Source: Paraflavitalea sp. CAU 1676 (GTDB taxonomy: Bacteria > Bacteroidota > Bacteroidia > Chitinophagales > Chitinophagaceae). From it: 64,000 bases of DNA. Positions within the stretch are counted from its first letter, which is position 1. Each line of letters starts with the position of its first letter. A program made the translations under genes and the position numbers. The notes beneath the pieces are model-generated. The model was given only the letters and a program-made list of their open reading frames with translations, searched no databases and was not told where the DNA came from. Positions 1-8,446 of this stretch are shown here, piece after piece. The DNA lies in the NCBI RefSeq assembly GCF_029223285.1, contig NZ_JARHUJ010000007.1:186001-250000 (forward strand), written 5' to 3'.

Positions 1-276
1 GAAACCTTCCTCGAACTCCTTGAACAAAAGGAAGGCATCCTCCTCCGTGAAGCTGAACTGGTGGTACATCAAATTCAAAAAACCATCGACAACATTGCTT
101 CTAATCCACCTAACCCGGAAGAAGTAACCAGTAAGATCCGGGCTATTGTCGAACCCTATCACATTTTTCATGACACCGAATACTATCATTCGATCAACAC
201 CTATATCGCGCTTGCCCTCGAAAGGGATTGTCAAATCACACTAACGCCGCAAGAGCTTCAGGCACTCTGGAACTAA
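1..276 (+). CDS. C-terminal part of an unknown protein (runs off left edge)
   Basis: The reading frame is open from the first base of the window and stops at 276, so at least 91 residues are visible and the true start is outside. The segment is acidic and helix-rich, without a membrane segment or a motif I recognise. It lies directly upstream of traE in the same direction and, by position, is probably the last gene before the transfer operon. A GTG at 61 could serve as an internal start, but the open frame continues upstream of it. Function unknown. Confidence 0.55.
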   Translation, partial: ETFLELLEQKEGILLREAELVVHQIQKTIDNIASNPPNPEEVTSKIRAIVEPYHIFHDTEYYHSINTYIALALERDCQITLTPQELQALWN

Positions 277-400
277 ACAATCTGACTTTTCTTACCACGG
301 TGCTTTACCAAACAATTAGGTCTCAAGAAACTGGTACAACCTCTAAAATAAAACGCTCTTTTTCAATCGCTCGTTGCTCCATCCGCTTACCCCTCGGCCC

Positions 401-452
401 AGAAGTAGTGCTACCAAATTGGGCCTTGCCATACCCAAGGTAGCCTACTTCT
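401..452 (+). promoter_or_regulatory. 52-nt hairpin between upstream gene and traE
   Basis: Bases 401-415 (AGAAGTAGTGCTACC) pair with 439-452 (GGTAGCCTACTTCT) with a single bulge, and TTGGG (419-423) pairs with CCCAA (434-438) inside. Pyrimidine-rich sequence follows (CTTCTTCCTTTC). It sits about 40 bases upstream of traE. It could be a terminator for the upstream gene or an RNA element controlling entry into the tra operon; the sequence alone does not decide. Confidence 0.55.
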
Positions 453-494
453 TCCTTTCAAACCATTCCCCCAAACCATAAAACTCAATTGAAC

Positions 495-830
495 ATGTTC
501 AAAAAGAACAGAAAAGGAAACGCATGTTTCCACAGGAAAACCTTTGCCCTAGCTGTAGCGCTCGCTTTCGCTTCCGCATCATTCGCCCAACAAGGCGACG
601 GTGGCGCCGGCTTAACCAAAGCAAACGAAATGATTACCGGCTATTTTGAAAACGGCTCCAAACTGATGTATGCCATTGGAGCTATCGTCGGACTCATCGG
701 AGCGGTAAAAGTCTATCAAAAATGGTCGTCCGGTGATCAGGATACCAGCAAAGTAGCTGCAGCATGGTTCTCTGCCTGCATCTTCTTGGTAGTAGTAGCT
801 ACAGTCATCAAATCCTTCTTTGGAATTTAA
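495..830 (+). CDS. traE: TraE-like conjugative transposon protein (DUF4134)
   Basis: A 111-residue protein of the DUF4134/TraE family of Bacteroidota conjugative elements, a small membrane protein at the head of the type IV secretion operon, VirB2/pilin-like by size and topology. It has a signal peptide (about residues 1-31, ending SFAQ), then a Gly-rich stretch and two hydrophobic helices (about 55-73 and 87-107). The ATG at 495 is chosen over a TTG six bases upstream. traF follows after 10 bases, consistent with one transcript. Confidence 0.85.
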   Translation: MFKKNRKGNACFHRKTFALAVALAFASASFAQQGDGGAGLTKANEMITGYFENGSKLMYAIGAIVGLIGAVKVYQKWSSGDQDTSKVAAAWFSACIFLVVVATVIKSFFGI

Positions 831-840
831 TCCCAAGACC

Positions 841-1203
841 ATGTACCAGATCAACAAAGGAATAAACAGACCTATCGAATTTAAGGGCATCAAAGCCCAA
901 TACATCTCCTATTTCGCGGTTGGTCTGGTACTTATCCTTCTCCTGTTTATCGTACTCTACATTTCAGGAGTTTCGATATACCTCACTTTAGGTATTACCC
1001 TTCCTGTCGGCATTGCCTTTTACCTAGTGATTCAGCACTACAGCGGCAAATACGGTGAAACAGGTCTACTCAAAAGAAGTCTTCAACAGAAAAGCTATCC
1101 CAAAATAAAAACCGGATCAAGAACCCCATTTCTTCAACTAAGCCTTAATGATCATGCAGAAGATAAGACAACTGGAGCAGGTCTTTCCAATTTGGAAAAT
1201 TGA
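841..1203 (+). CDS. traF: TraF-like conjugative transposon protein (DUF4133)
   Basis: A 120-residue inner-membrane protein of the DUF4133/TraF family, the partner that normally sits between TraE and TraG; VirB3-like by position. The N-terminus (MYQINKGINRPIEFKGIKAQ) is typical of the family and fixes the start. Two adjacent membrane helices lie at about residues 24-62. The last roughly 20 residues, after the KTGSRTPFLQL segment, extend beyond what I expect for the family and are encoded in the 56-base overlap with traG. Confidence 0.85.
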   Translation: MYQINKGINRPIEFKGIKAQYISYFAVGLVLILLLFIVLYISGVSIYLTLGITLPVGIAFYLVIQHYSGKYGETGLLKRSLQQKSYPKIKTGSRTPFLQLSLNDHAEDKTTGAGLSNLEN

Positions 1204-3625
1204 AAAGAATTGTATCATATCTCGTCAAGGCGATCTCACTATCGCCTTCGAATTGAAGTTGCCGGAACTATTTACACTCTCCGAGGAAGAGTACGATGTC
1301 TTGCACTTCGCCTGGCTAAAGGCTATCCGACTTCTGCCACCTCATTCAATCCTTCACAAGCAGGACTGGTTTTTAGAAGCGAGATATCGTGCTAAACCTA
1401 CGACAGAAGAAAAGCCCTTCTTGACCCAAGCCAGCGATCGACACTTCTTCGAACGCCCCTATCTCGAACATTCCTGCTACCTCTATTTAACCAAACGGGC
1501 AAACCTTCAAAAGAACCTCAACCCTTTAACCATGTTCTCAAACTTAAAATCGCCTATACCCAAAGGGATGCTCGACGCAAGGGAAACAAATCAATTCCTC
1601 GAAGTCACTACCCAGTTCGCGGCAATTCTGCAGGACACTGGTTATATAAAGGTTCGTCGTGTCAAAGATGAAGAACTTGTTAGTAGCATTGAATCCCCAG
1701 GACTTCTTGAGCAATACTGCTTCCTGATGGCCAAAGACGATCAGCCAATTATCAAAGACATACAATTTAACCCCGACTTTCAAATTGGAGAGCAGCATGT
1801 AGAATTATACAGCCTTACCGACATCAACGATCTCCCAAACACATGTGGACCTAAGACAAATTATGAGCGCTACAGCACTGATAAATCGCGATTTCCCGTT
1901 TCTTTTGCTGCGCCTCTTGGACAGTTGCTTCCCGGCAACCACATCGTCAACCAATACCTACTGATAGAAAACACCCCGGAAGTAATTAAGAAACTGGAGA
2001 GCAAGCGTCTTCGCCTTCAATCGCTATCAACCTACTCTCGGGAGAATACCTTGAGCCGTGATGCAGTAAACGCTTTCTTGAACGAAGCCATCAGCCAGCA
2101 ACGCCTGCCAGTGAAGGCCCATATCAATTTAATCACCTGGACAACAGACAAAACCCAACAAAAAAACACCCGAAACGCTGTGGCTGCTGCCTTTGCCCAA
2201 CTCGACGCCAAGGCCAAACAAGAAACCATTATCGCCCAACAATTGTTTTTCGCCGGCGTACCGGGTGCGGCAAGCCAACTCCCCATCTTCGAGACCTTCG
2301 AGACTTTTGCCGAACAAGCCAGCTGCTTTTTTATACAGGAAACGACTTCCCGGTCAACCCCTTCGCCAACTGGTATTCGTTTTGGCGAACGCATTACCGG
2401 CAGGCCGCTACACGTTGACATCACCCATTACTTTGTCGGAACAGGCGTAATCCAAAATCGCAATAAGTTCCTGGTAGGACCCAGCGGATCCGGTAAATCG
2501 TTCCTTACCCAGCACATACTCAGAAGCTATTATGAGCAGGGCAGCCACATTCTCATTGTAGACGTTGGCCATAGCTACAGTGGCCTTTGCGAACTCGTCA
2601 AAGGCTACTACTTCACCTATACGCCCGAAAACCCCATCAAATTCAACCCATTCTACTTAGGTGACGAACAACTTGACACCGAAAAAAAGGAATCCATCAA
2701 AACGCTATTGCTCGCGCTCTGGAAAAAAGACTCCGAAACCTATTCACGGTCAGAATACGTTTCGATCAGCAACGCGCTGCAGAACTACTTTACCAAACTG
2801 GATCAGGATAAATCTATTCGCCCCTGCTTTAACACCTTTTATGAGTTCCTGCGCGACGAATTCGTCAATACACTTAAGGACGAAGGTGTTTCCGAGCGGC
2901 ATTTCGATATTCAGAATTTCCTCTACGTCCTGAAACCCTACTACTGTGGAGGCGAATACGATTATCTGCTGAACGCCACCGAGAATCTTGACCTATTGAA
3001 CGAACGTTTCCTGGTATTTGAGCTTGACAACATCAAGGAACATCCCATTCTGTACACAGTAGCAACGCTGACCCTCGCACAGGCATTCATCGACAAGATG
3101 CGAAAGCTAAAAGGCGTACATAAGGTCATCCTACTAGAGGAAGCCTGGAAGGCAATTGCTAAGAATGGGATGGCAGAATATATCAAATACCTCTACAAAA
3201 CTGTCCGCAAATTTCAGGGCGAAGCTATTACCGTCACCCAAGAAGTTGACGACATCATCGGAAACAGCATTGTAAAAGATGCCATCATCAATAATTCGGA
3301 CTGCAAAATCCTGCTTGACCAAAGCAAGTACCTCAACAAATTCCAACACATACAGGAATTACTCGGCCTTACAGACAAAGAAAAGAACCTCGTCCTTTCC
3401 CTCAACAAGTCCAATGAACCCAACAAAAAATACAAAGAGGTCTTTATCAGTCTTGGCGGCACCATCTCTCGTGTTTACCGGACGGAAGTAAGCCTGGAAG
3501 AATACCTCGCTTATACCACCGAGGAAAAAGAGAAGATCAAGGTTCGGGAATATGCGCAGCGATATGGCTCCTTGCAAAAAGGCATAACTGCACTTGCCGC
3601 CGAAATAAGGGATGCCCAGTCTTAA
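1148..3625 (+). CDS. traG: TraG conjugation ATPase (VirB4 family)
   Basis: An 825-residue VirB4-type ATPase that energises assembly of the mating channel at the inner membrane. The N-terminal domain is the TraG type (QVFPIWKIEKNCII, KLPELFTLSEEEYD). Walker A is GPSGSGKS at residues 444-451 and the Walker B acidic pair follows VILL at 660-665 (LLEEAW). Length matches the family. The start is 1148 or 1154 (MIMQK); both lie inside traF, giving a 50-56 base overlap. The TraI-like genes follow after 18 bases. Confidence 0.93.
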   Translation: MIMQKIRQLEQVFPIWKIEKNCIISRQGDLTIAFELKLPELFTLSEEEYDVLHFAWLKAIRLLPPHSILHKQDWFLEARYRAKPTTEEKPFLTQASDRHFFERPYLEHSCYLYLTKRANLQKNLNPLTMFSNLKSPIPKGMLDARETNQFLEVTTQFAAILQDTGYIKVRRVKDEELVSSIESPGLLEQYCFLMAKDDQPIIKDIQFNPDFQIGEQHVELYSLTDINDLPNTCGPKTNYERYSTDKSRFPVSFAAPLGQLLPGNHIVNQYLLIENTPEVIKKLESKRLRLQSLSTYSRENTLSRDAVNAFLNEAISQQRLPVKAHINLITWTTDKTQQKNTRNAVAAAFAQLDAKAKQETIIAQQLFFAGVPGAASQLPIFETFETFAEQASCFFIQETTSRSTPSPTGIRFGERITGRPLHVDITHYFVGTGVIQNRNKFLVGPSGSGKSFLTQHILRSYYEQGSHILIVDVGHSYSGLCELVKGYYFTYTPENPIKFNPFYLGDEQLDTEKKESIKTLLLALWKKDSETYSRSEYVSISNALQNYFTKLDQDKSIRPCFNTFYEFLRDEFVNTLKDEGVSERHFDIQNFLYVLKPYYCGGEYDYLLNATENLDLLNERFLVFELDNIKEHPILYTVATLTLAQAFIDKMRKLKGVHKVILLEEAWKAIAKNGMAEYIKYLYKTVRKFQGEAITVTQEVDDIIGNSIVKDAIINNSDCKILLDQSKYLNKFQHIQELLGLTDKEKNLVLSLNKSNEPNKKYKEVFISLGGTISRVYRTEVSLEEYLAYTTEEKEKIKVREYAQRYGSLQKGITALAAEIRDAQS

Positions 3626-3643
3626 CCTCTTCAAATTTTTACC

Positions 3644-4330
3644 ATGAAAAAATTCCAGCCACCAATCACCGCAATACTCCTTGGCCTTTTTATGTGCCTT
3701 CTCGCTCCCGGACGCTCTGAAGCTCAGGACCCTATTGTTGAAGCAGTAAAGGAAGCCAGTAAGAAGATCATTAAAGCCGTTGACCTGCAAATACAACGGA
3801 TACAAAACGCCACGCTCGACCTTCAGAACGTCCAGAAAGAAATAGAGAACATACTCTCGAAACTAAAACTGAACGAAATAGCGGATTGGACAAACAGGCA
3901 AAAGGAGCTCTATCAACAATACTTCGATGAACTATGGCGAGTAAAAGCCGCCATTACCTACTACCGGCAGTTTAAGTCAGTCGTCAATAAGCAAAAGCAA
4001 CTTTTTGAAGAATACAAACGAGCCTACCAAATTGTAGGGCAAGATCCCAACTTCTCTCCTGACGAGCGCAATTACATGTTCGGGGTCTACGCAAATATCC
4101 TGGAAGAAAGTATCGGAAGTATTGGTGGACTTGTTTCCATCATGAAATCCTTCACCATTCAAATGTCTGATGCAGGCAGGCTCGAAGCCATCAGCAAAAC
4201 CAATAAAGAAATTGATAACCACCTGACTGCCTTGCGTCAATTCAACCAACGAAACCGGTCGCTTAGCTTCCAACGGGCAAGATCCGTGTCCGAAATCCAG
4301 ACTCTCAAATCCCTCTATGGCATTAACTAA
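3644..4330 (+). CDS. TraI-like secreted coiled-coil conjugation protein, copy 1
   Basis: A 228-residue protein with a signal peptide (about 1-27, ending SEAQ) and long amphipathic helices, similar in layout to the TraI proteins found after TraG in Bacteroidota conjugative elements. The C-terminal third carries a pattern shared with the products at 5164-5799 and 5796-6416: a Met-x-Asp-x-x-Arg-Leu segment, then a helix and a final LKSLYG. A periplasmic structural part of the mating apparatus is inferred from position and export signal; no enzymatic motif is visible. Confidence 0.7.
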   Translation: MKKFQPPITAILLGLFMCLLAPGRSEAQDPIVEAVKEASKKIIKAVDLQIQRIQNATLDLQNVQKEIENILSKLKLNEIADWTNRQKELYQQYFDELWRVKAAITYYRQFKSVVNKQKQLFEEYKRAYQIVGQDPNFSPDERNYMFGVYANILEESIGSIGGLVSIMKSFTIQMSDAGRLEAISKTNKEIDNHLTALRQFNQRNRSLSFQRARSVSEIQTLKSLYGIN

Positions 4331-4342
4331 AATCTGCACATC

Positions 4343-5167
4343 ATGAAACGGCTCGATTCTATTGTCAGAGAACAAGTACACTACCTAGAAAATTACGGGT
4401 ACAGCGAAAAGGCGCTCGGTAACAATCTACCTCCCTACGCCCATTTCCGAGACCTCAAAGAAGCTGTTCAACATACGCTGGACGGAGACAAAACATTGTT
4501 TGACGACGAGAAGATCAAACTTAATCTCTTTGGAGTCTACAACGCCGGAAAAGACAAAGTGCATTTTGCTTTGGACTATTCTTTCAACTCTTATACGGAA
4601 CAACTAAAACTCCAATCGGTCACTGCCACCTTAAACAAAACCGTCTTGGAAATTCCCGTCGAAACAGGAAGTGACCTCTGGCCATCTCAAGACATCTATT
4701 TCAGACTGAAATCCCTTAGTGAAACCATAACACTTGCCAGCCATCAGGTTCAACTTAAAAAACTAGACGATCAAATTTCAAAATTGGGCGAATGGTTGAC
4801 CATCGGTGGCTATATAAGCCCCACAAACCTTTCAAAGCAAATCAAATCGCAAGTATTAAACAATGGGGTCATTCGCCCCACCACGATCAACATGGTCCTC
4901 GGCAGCACCCTCAAGCAATCCGATATGCCATCTCTTGAGATCCGATTTCACATTGCCTTCTACCCGGACGACCGCGGCCTTGATCTTAAATCTCTCCATG
5001 CCTCTGTCGGTCCAATAAAAGAGTTGTGGATACGCGCCAAACACATGAAGCTCCCCAAATACGACATGCTGAAGGAGCACATGAAAGAACTCTACACCAC
5101 ACAAAAGGCCATCCAACTCATAGCTGCCGAAACAACTACCTCACCATCTCTAAGCAAAAAACTATGA
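4343..5167 (+). CDS. Unknown cytosolic protein inside the tra operon
   Basis: A 274-residue protein with neither signal peptide nor membrane helix, unlike every neighbour in this part of the operon. The middle looks like a beta-rich domain (NAGKDKVHFALDYSFNSYTEQLKLQSVTA) and the C-terminal half is mixed alpha/beta with a basic tail. The start is 13 bases after the upstream stop and its stop overlaps the ATG of the next gene, so it is translationally embedded in the operon. I do not recognise the family. Its role may be regulatory or specific to this element type. Confidence 0.7.
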   Translation: MKRLDSIVREQVHYLENYGYSEKALGNNLPPYAHFRDLKEAVQHTLDGDKTLFDDEKIKLNLFGVYNAGKDKVHFALDYSFNSYTEQLKLQSVTATLNKTVLEIPVETGSDLWPSQDIYFRLKSLSETITLASHQVQLKKLDDQISKLGEWLTIGGYISPTNLSKQIKSQVLNNGVIRPTTINMVLGSTLKQSDMPSLEIRFHIAFYPDDRGLDLKSLHASVGPIKELWIRAKHMKLPKYDMLKEHMKELYTTQKAIQLIAAETTTSPSLSKKL

Positions 5168-5799
5168 AAAAGTGCTTTATCATAATACTTATAAGCCCAT
5201 TCGGATTATCGGCATCCGCCCAGACCTGGAACGAATGGTTTCGGCAGAAAAAAACGCAGACAAAATACACCCTGCTGCAGATCGCCAAACTCCAGTACTA
5301 CCTGAAGACGCTAAAAGACGGCTACAACCTGGTCCATGACGGTCTTGATCTCATCTCGGACATCAAAAACGGGGATTTTAACCTGCATGACTTTTTCCTG
5401 TCTGAGAAATACCGCGTCAAAACCATAGTACGTGAGTCTAATGATGTTCGAATAATCCAACAAACCTACCAGGAAATTCTGGCAGAATCCAGAAGACTCG
5501 AAAAAAGGATAAAGTCACTCCAACCACCCGAACAAGAGATTATCGAAATGCAGCTTTCCTCCATGCGCTTCGAATTGCAAGATGATATGGACCAGCTCAT
5601 AACACTTTTATCCTCTGGTAAACTCCAAATGGAAGACGATGAACGACTGCGACAAATCGCCTATGTATCTACCCGTGTATCGGAGAAAAAGCAATGGCTG
5701 TTAAAGATTCGCTCATCCTGCGAAAGCCTGCTATCCATTCGAAAACAGTCACTCAAAGACATTAATTCCTTACGCCAGCTAAATGTAGAAAAACCATGA
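5164..5799 (+). CDS. TraI-like secreted coiled-coil conjugation protein, copy 2
   Basis: A 211-residue exported helical protein. The ATG at 5164 overlaps the upstream TGA (ATGA arrangement), and the product begins with a clear signal peptide (MKKCFIIILISPFGLSASAQ); the frame is open further upstream but those codons lie inside the previous gene. It shares with its neighbours a Tyr/Leu-rich N-terminal helix, a segment GDFNLHDFFL (compare GNFSLHKTFL in the next gene) and a C-terminal MEDDERLRQI helix. It is the most divergent of the three paralogues. Confidence 0.7.
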   Translation: MKKCFIIILISPFGLSASAQTWNEWFRQKKTQTKYTLLQIAKLQYYLKTLKDGYNLVHDGLDLISDIKNGDFNLHDFFLSEKYRVKTIVRESNDVRIIQQTYQEILAESRRLEKRIKSLQPPEQEIIEMQLSSMRFELQDDMDQLITLLSSGKLQMEDDERLRQIAYVSTRVSEKKQWLLKIRSSCESLLSIRKQSLKDINSLRQLNVEKP

Positions 5800-6416
5800 A
5801 AAAGCTATTATTCCTATTCTCTATCGGCCTGACCTTATTCATCCCGCCGGCAAAAGCCCAGGAACAGGAACTCCAGCAACTCATCCTCAACCTTCAAAAG
5901 CTCAATCAGATCCGGCAGACCCTGACCAAGCTTTACGAGGGTTACCAAATATTGGCAAAGGGTTACGAGCAAATTAAATCGCTTTCAGAAGGCAACTTTT
6001 CGCTGCACAAAACTTTTCTGGATGCTCTCTACCAGGTCAGCCCTGCCGTGCAGAAATACCACCGCATAGTTGAAATCATCAACATTCAACGTGATATCCT
6101 CCAGCTGGGGAAAAAGACCATTCGTTCGGTAAATGCTAAGACAATCCTCTCCGACGCAGAACAACAGTACGTGGAAACCGTTTGCTCCGACATTCTGGAA
6201 CGATCCGTGCAGAACCTCGAAGAACTACTCCTGGTGATAACAGCGAATCAGCTCCGCATGAACGATGCTGAACGGCTCGACGCGATCAACCGCATATACG
6301 AAGACATCAAAACAAAATCGCATTTCCTGAGAAACTTTAATCAAAAAGCCGCCCTGCTCTTCCAACAACGCAACCGAACCCTACAAGACCTTGACAAACT
6401 TAAATCCCTCTATTAA
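5796..6416 (+). CDS. TraI-like secreted coiled-coil conjugation protein, copy 3
   Basis: A 206-residue protein with signal peptide (about 1-22, ending AKAQ) followed by nearly continuous alpha helix. Start and upstream stop overlap by four bases. The C-terminus (MNDAERLDAI, then DKLKSLY) closely resembles that of the 3644-4330 product (MSDAGRLEAI, LKSLYG) and the middle resembles the 5164-5799 product, so the three genes are paralogues. Probably periplasmic and part of, or a chaperone for, the mating channel. Confidence 0.7.
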   Translation: MKKLLFLFSIGLTLFIPPAKAQEQELQQLILNLQKLNQIRQTLTKLYEGYQILAKGYEQIKSLSEGNFSLHKTFLDALYQVSPAVQKYHRIVEIINIQRDILQLGKKTIRSVNAKTILSDAEQQYVETVCSDILERSVQNLEELLLVITANQLRMNDAERLDAINRIYEDIKTKSHFLRNFNQKAALLFQQRNRTLQDLDKLKSLY

Positions 6417-6427
6417 CAAAACATACA

Positions 6428-7444
6428 ATGAAAAAGCCAATCATCTTTGCCCTGATAGTCGCCTTTTTGCCGCTGCCAATCTTCGCTCAGGTTCAGGCCA
6501 ACTTGGAGAACTTCCACGTTGTACTGGACAAAGTAAAACGGGATATGATTCCGATGGCGTCCGATCTACTCGGAATTTCCCAGACCATTGCCGCGTTTGG
6601 TGCACTCTGGTACATCGCTCTACGCATCTATAAGCACCTTGCTGCCGCAGAGCCCATCGACTTTTACCCCCTATTCCGACCCTTCGCGATTTGTATCGCC
6701 ATTACACTCTACGTCCCTTTGGTCTCGCTACTCAACGATCTTTTATCCCCCACCGAAATCGCTACCAAGGCAATGGTTAGCAAGTACAATAACCATGTAC
6801 AGGTTTTACTTGAACACCGGATGCATGCGATCACTGGCAACAATGAATGGAACGATATGGCAGGAGGGCTACCGCCTAGCAATGAAGAATGGCAGAAATA
6901 CGAACAACAAGAGGACAATGAGGGAATGTCCTTTAGCAAAGCCTTTATGTTCTCAATCGGAATCATCAACAATACCCTTGGCTTTCTGGTAAAACTCATG
7001 CTCTCGGTCCTACTGCAAATCTTGTACTACGCGGCTGTACTCTGCATTGACGCACTGCGAACATTCAACCTGATCATACTGGCATTATTGGGGCCTTTTG
7101 TACTCTGCTTGTCGGTATACGACGGCTTTCAGAAACTATTTATCGCCTGGCTCACCCGATACATCAACGTCTTTTTGTGGCTGCCCATCGCCAATCTCTT
7201 GGGCGCTATGCTCTCTCGCATACAGGCCGAAATGCTGAAAATTGATATCGGAGATATCGGGTCAGGTAACGCTGGCGCATTCGGACAAACTGATATCGCC
7301 TATATGATCTTCCTTGTGGTTGGCATTATAGGTTATTTCTCTGTCCCTTCTATTGCCAATTATGTAGTTCAGGTAACCGGTGGCAATGCCATTGTTTCCA
7401 AAACCAATTCTCTGGTCATGACTGCCGGCAAAGCCATGATCTAA
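6428..7444 (+). CDS. traJ: TraJ conjugative transposon inner-membrane protein (VirB6-like)
   Basis: A 338-residue polytopic membrane protein of the TraJ family, the VirB6-like inner-membrane channel component in Bacteroidota elements. It has an N-terminal signal-like segment ending FAQ, hydrophobic helices around residues 45-65, 75-100, 175-215 and 225-265 and near the C-terminus, and the characteristic loop LIILALLGPFVLCLSVYDGF. It follows the TraI-like cluster after 11 bases and precedes traK, the canonical order. Confidence 0.9.
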   Translation: MKKPIIFALIVAFLPLPIFAQVQANLENFHVVLDKVKRDMIPMASDLLGISQTIAAFGALWYIALRIYKHLAAAEPIDFYPLFRPFAICIAITLYVPLVSLLNDLLSPTEIATKAMVSKYNNHVQVLLEHRMHAITGNNEWNDMAGGLPPSNEEWQKYEQQEDNEGMSFSKAFMFSIGIINNTLGFLVKLMLSVLLQILYYAAVLCIDALRTFNLIILALLGPFVLCLSVYDGFQKLFIAWLTRYINVFLWLPIANLLGAMLSRIQAEMLKIDIGDIGSGNAGAFGQTDIAYMIFLVVGIIGYFSVPSIANYVVQVTGGNAIVSKTNSLVMTAGKAMI

Positions 7445-7462
7445 CCCACAAAACTCATTACT

Positions 7463-8080
7463 ATGTTTGAAAGCCTAAAAAACATCGATACTGCCTTTAA
7501 ATACGTCCGTCTCCTAACTGGACTTACCATCGCATGCTCTTTCGCCCTTTGCATTGCCATTGCTTATTTCTACCAAAGCCAAAAATCAAAAAATGAACAA
7601 AAGGTATATGTGATCGCCAACGGAAAAATTTTCGATGCCTTTGCTGACGTTCGTGACCGCTATTATCCAATCGAAATTCAAGACCACGTAGAAGTGTTCC
7701 ATCGCTACTTCTATACTATTTCACCGAGCGATAAGAACCTGGAAAAGTCCGTAAACCGCGCGCTCTTTCTTGCCGACCAATCCGCCGCCAACGAGTACAA
7801 TAACCTCAGAGAGGCAGGCTACTATTCCTCAATGACTTCCGCCAATGCCTTCCAGGAAGTGGAGGCAGATAGTATTACCGTGGACCTCAATTCAAGCCCC
7901 TGGCGATTCCGGTATTTCGGCAAACTGCGCATCACGCGTCCAACATCAACGACAACAAGGTCCATTATCTCCGAGGGCGCCATCCGCAAAGTATTACCCT
8001 CCCGTGAAAATCCCCATGGTCTGCTCATCGAGCGCTGGCGGGTAACTGAAAACAATACTATTGACCAGGAAAACCGATAA
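7463..8080 (+). CDS. traK: TraK conjugative transposon protein (VirB8-like)
   Basis: A 205-residue bitopic protein: short cytoplasmic N-terminus, one membrane helix (about 16-36) and a periplasmic domain. The motif around residues 50-70 (VIANGKIFDAFADVRDRYYPIE) and the following EIQDHVEVFHRYFY segment are typical of Bacteroidota TraK, the VirB8-like scaffold of the type IV apparatus. The gene lies 18 bases after traJ and 3 bases before the small TraL-like gene. Confidence 0.9.
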   Translation: MFESLKNIDTAFKYVRLLTGLTIACSFALCIAIAYFYQSQKSKNEQKVYVIANGKIFDAFADVRDRYYPIEIQDHVEVFHRYFYTISPSDKNLEKSVNRALFLADQSAANEYNNLREAGYYSSMTSANAFQEVEADSITVDLNSSPWRFRYFGKLRITRPTSTTTRSIISEGAIRKVLPSRENPHGLLIERWRVTENNTIDQENR

Positions 8081-8083
8081 ACT

Positions 8084-8446
8084 ATGATCTTTCGATCCCA
8101 ACGAAAAAAGCAGACGATTCCGTCCGAGGAGCTAAGCAACAAAACCTCAGCGGCACTCGCCAAAGGCATACTACGTCTCCAACACAGTTTTGCCCGCAAA
8201 ATGGGCTCTCTTGACCGAAGGCTTACACTCAAACAACGCAAATGGATATATAGCCTTGCTGCGATCTTGTTTTTGGGCTGGCACGCCTCGCAACTGGCCA
8301 CCTTTTGGCAGGCCAGAAGCAAATTAACGCCCCCCGGCACTATCGTCACTACAAAGGATATCGCCCTACCTGATAGTCTTTCCAATCGAAGACCTAATAC
8401 CAACTTAAAGGACATTGATTCATCCACACAAAAACCTATACAATGA
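8084..8446 (+). CDS. Small single-pass membrane protein in TraL position
   Basis: A 120-residue protein with a basic cytoplasmic N-terminus, one hydrophobic helix (about residues 61-78) and a short periplasmic tail. Position between traK and traM, size and topology match TraL of Bacteroidota conjugative elements; sequence similarity to TraL cannot be judged by eye. The stop overlaps the start of traM by four bases, implying translational coupling. Confidence 0.65.
   Translation: MIFRSQRKKQTIPSEELSNKTSAALAKGILRLQHSFARKMGSLDRRLTLKQRKWIYSLAAILFLGWHASQLATFWQARSKLTPPGTIVTTKDIALPDSLSNRRPNTNLKDIDSSTQKPIQ

Noticed and set aside
228-443. 71-residue plus-strand frame overlapping the first gene and the traE leader
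   Set aside because: TTG start, composition unlike a protein, and it reads through the hairpin; no family resemblance.
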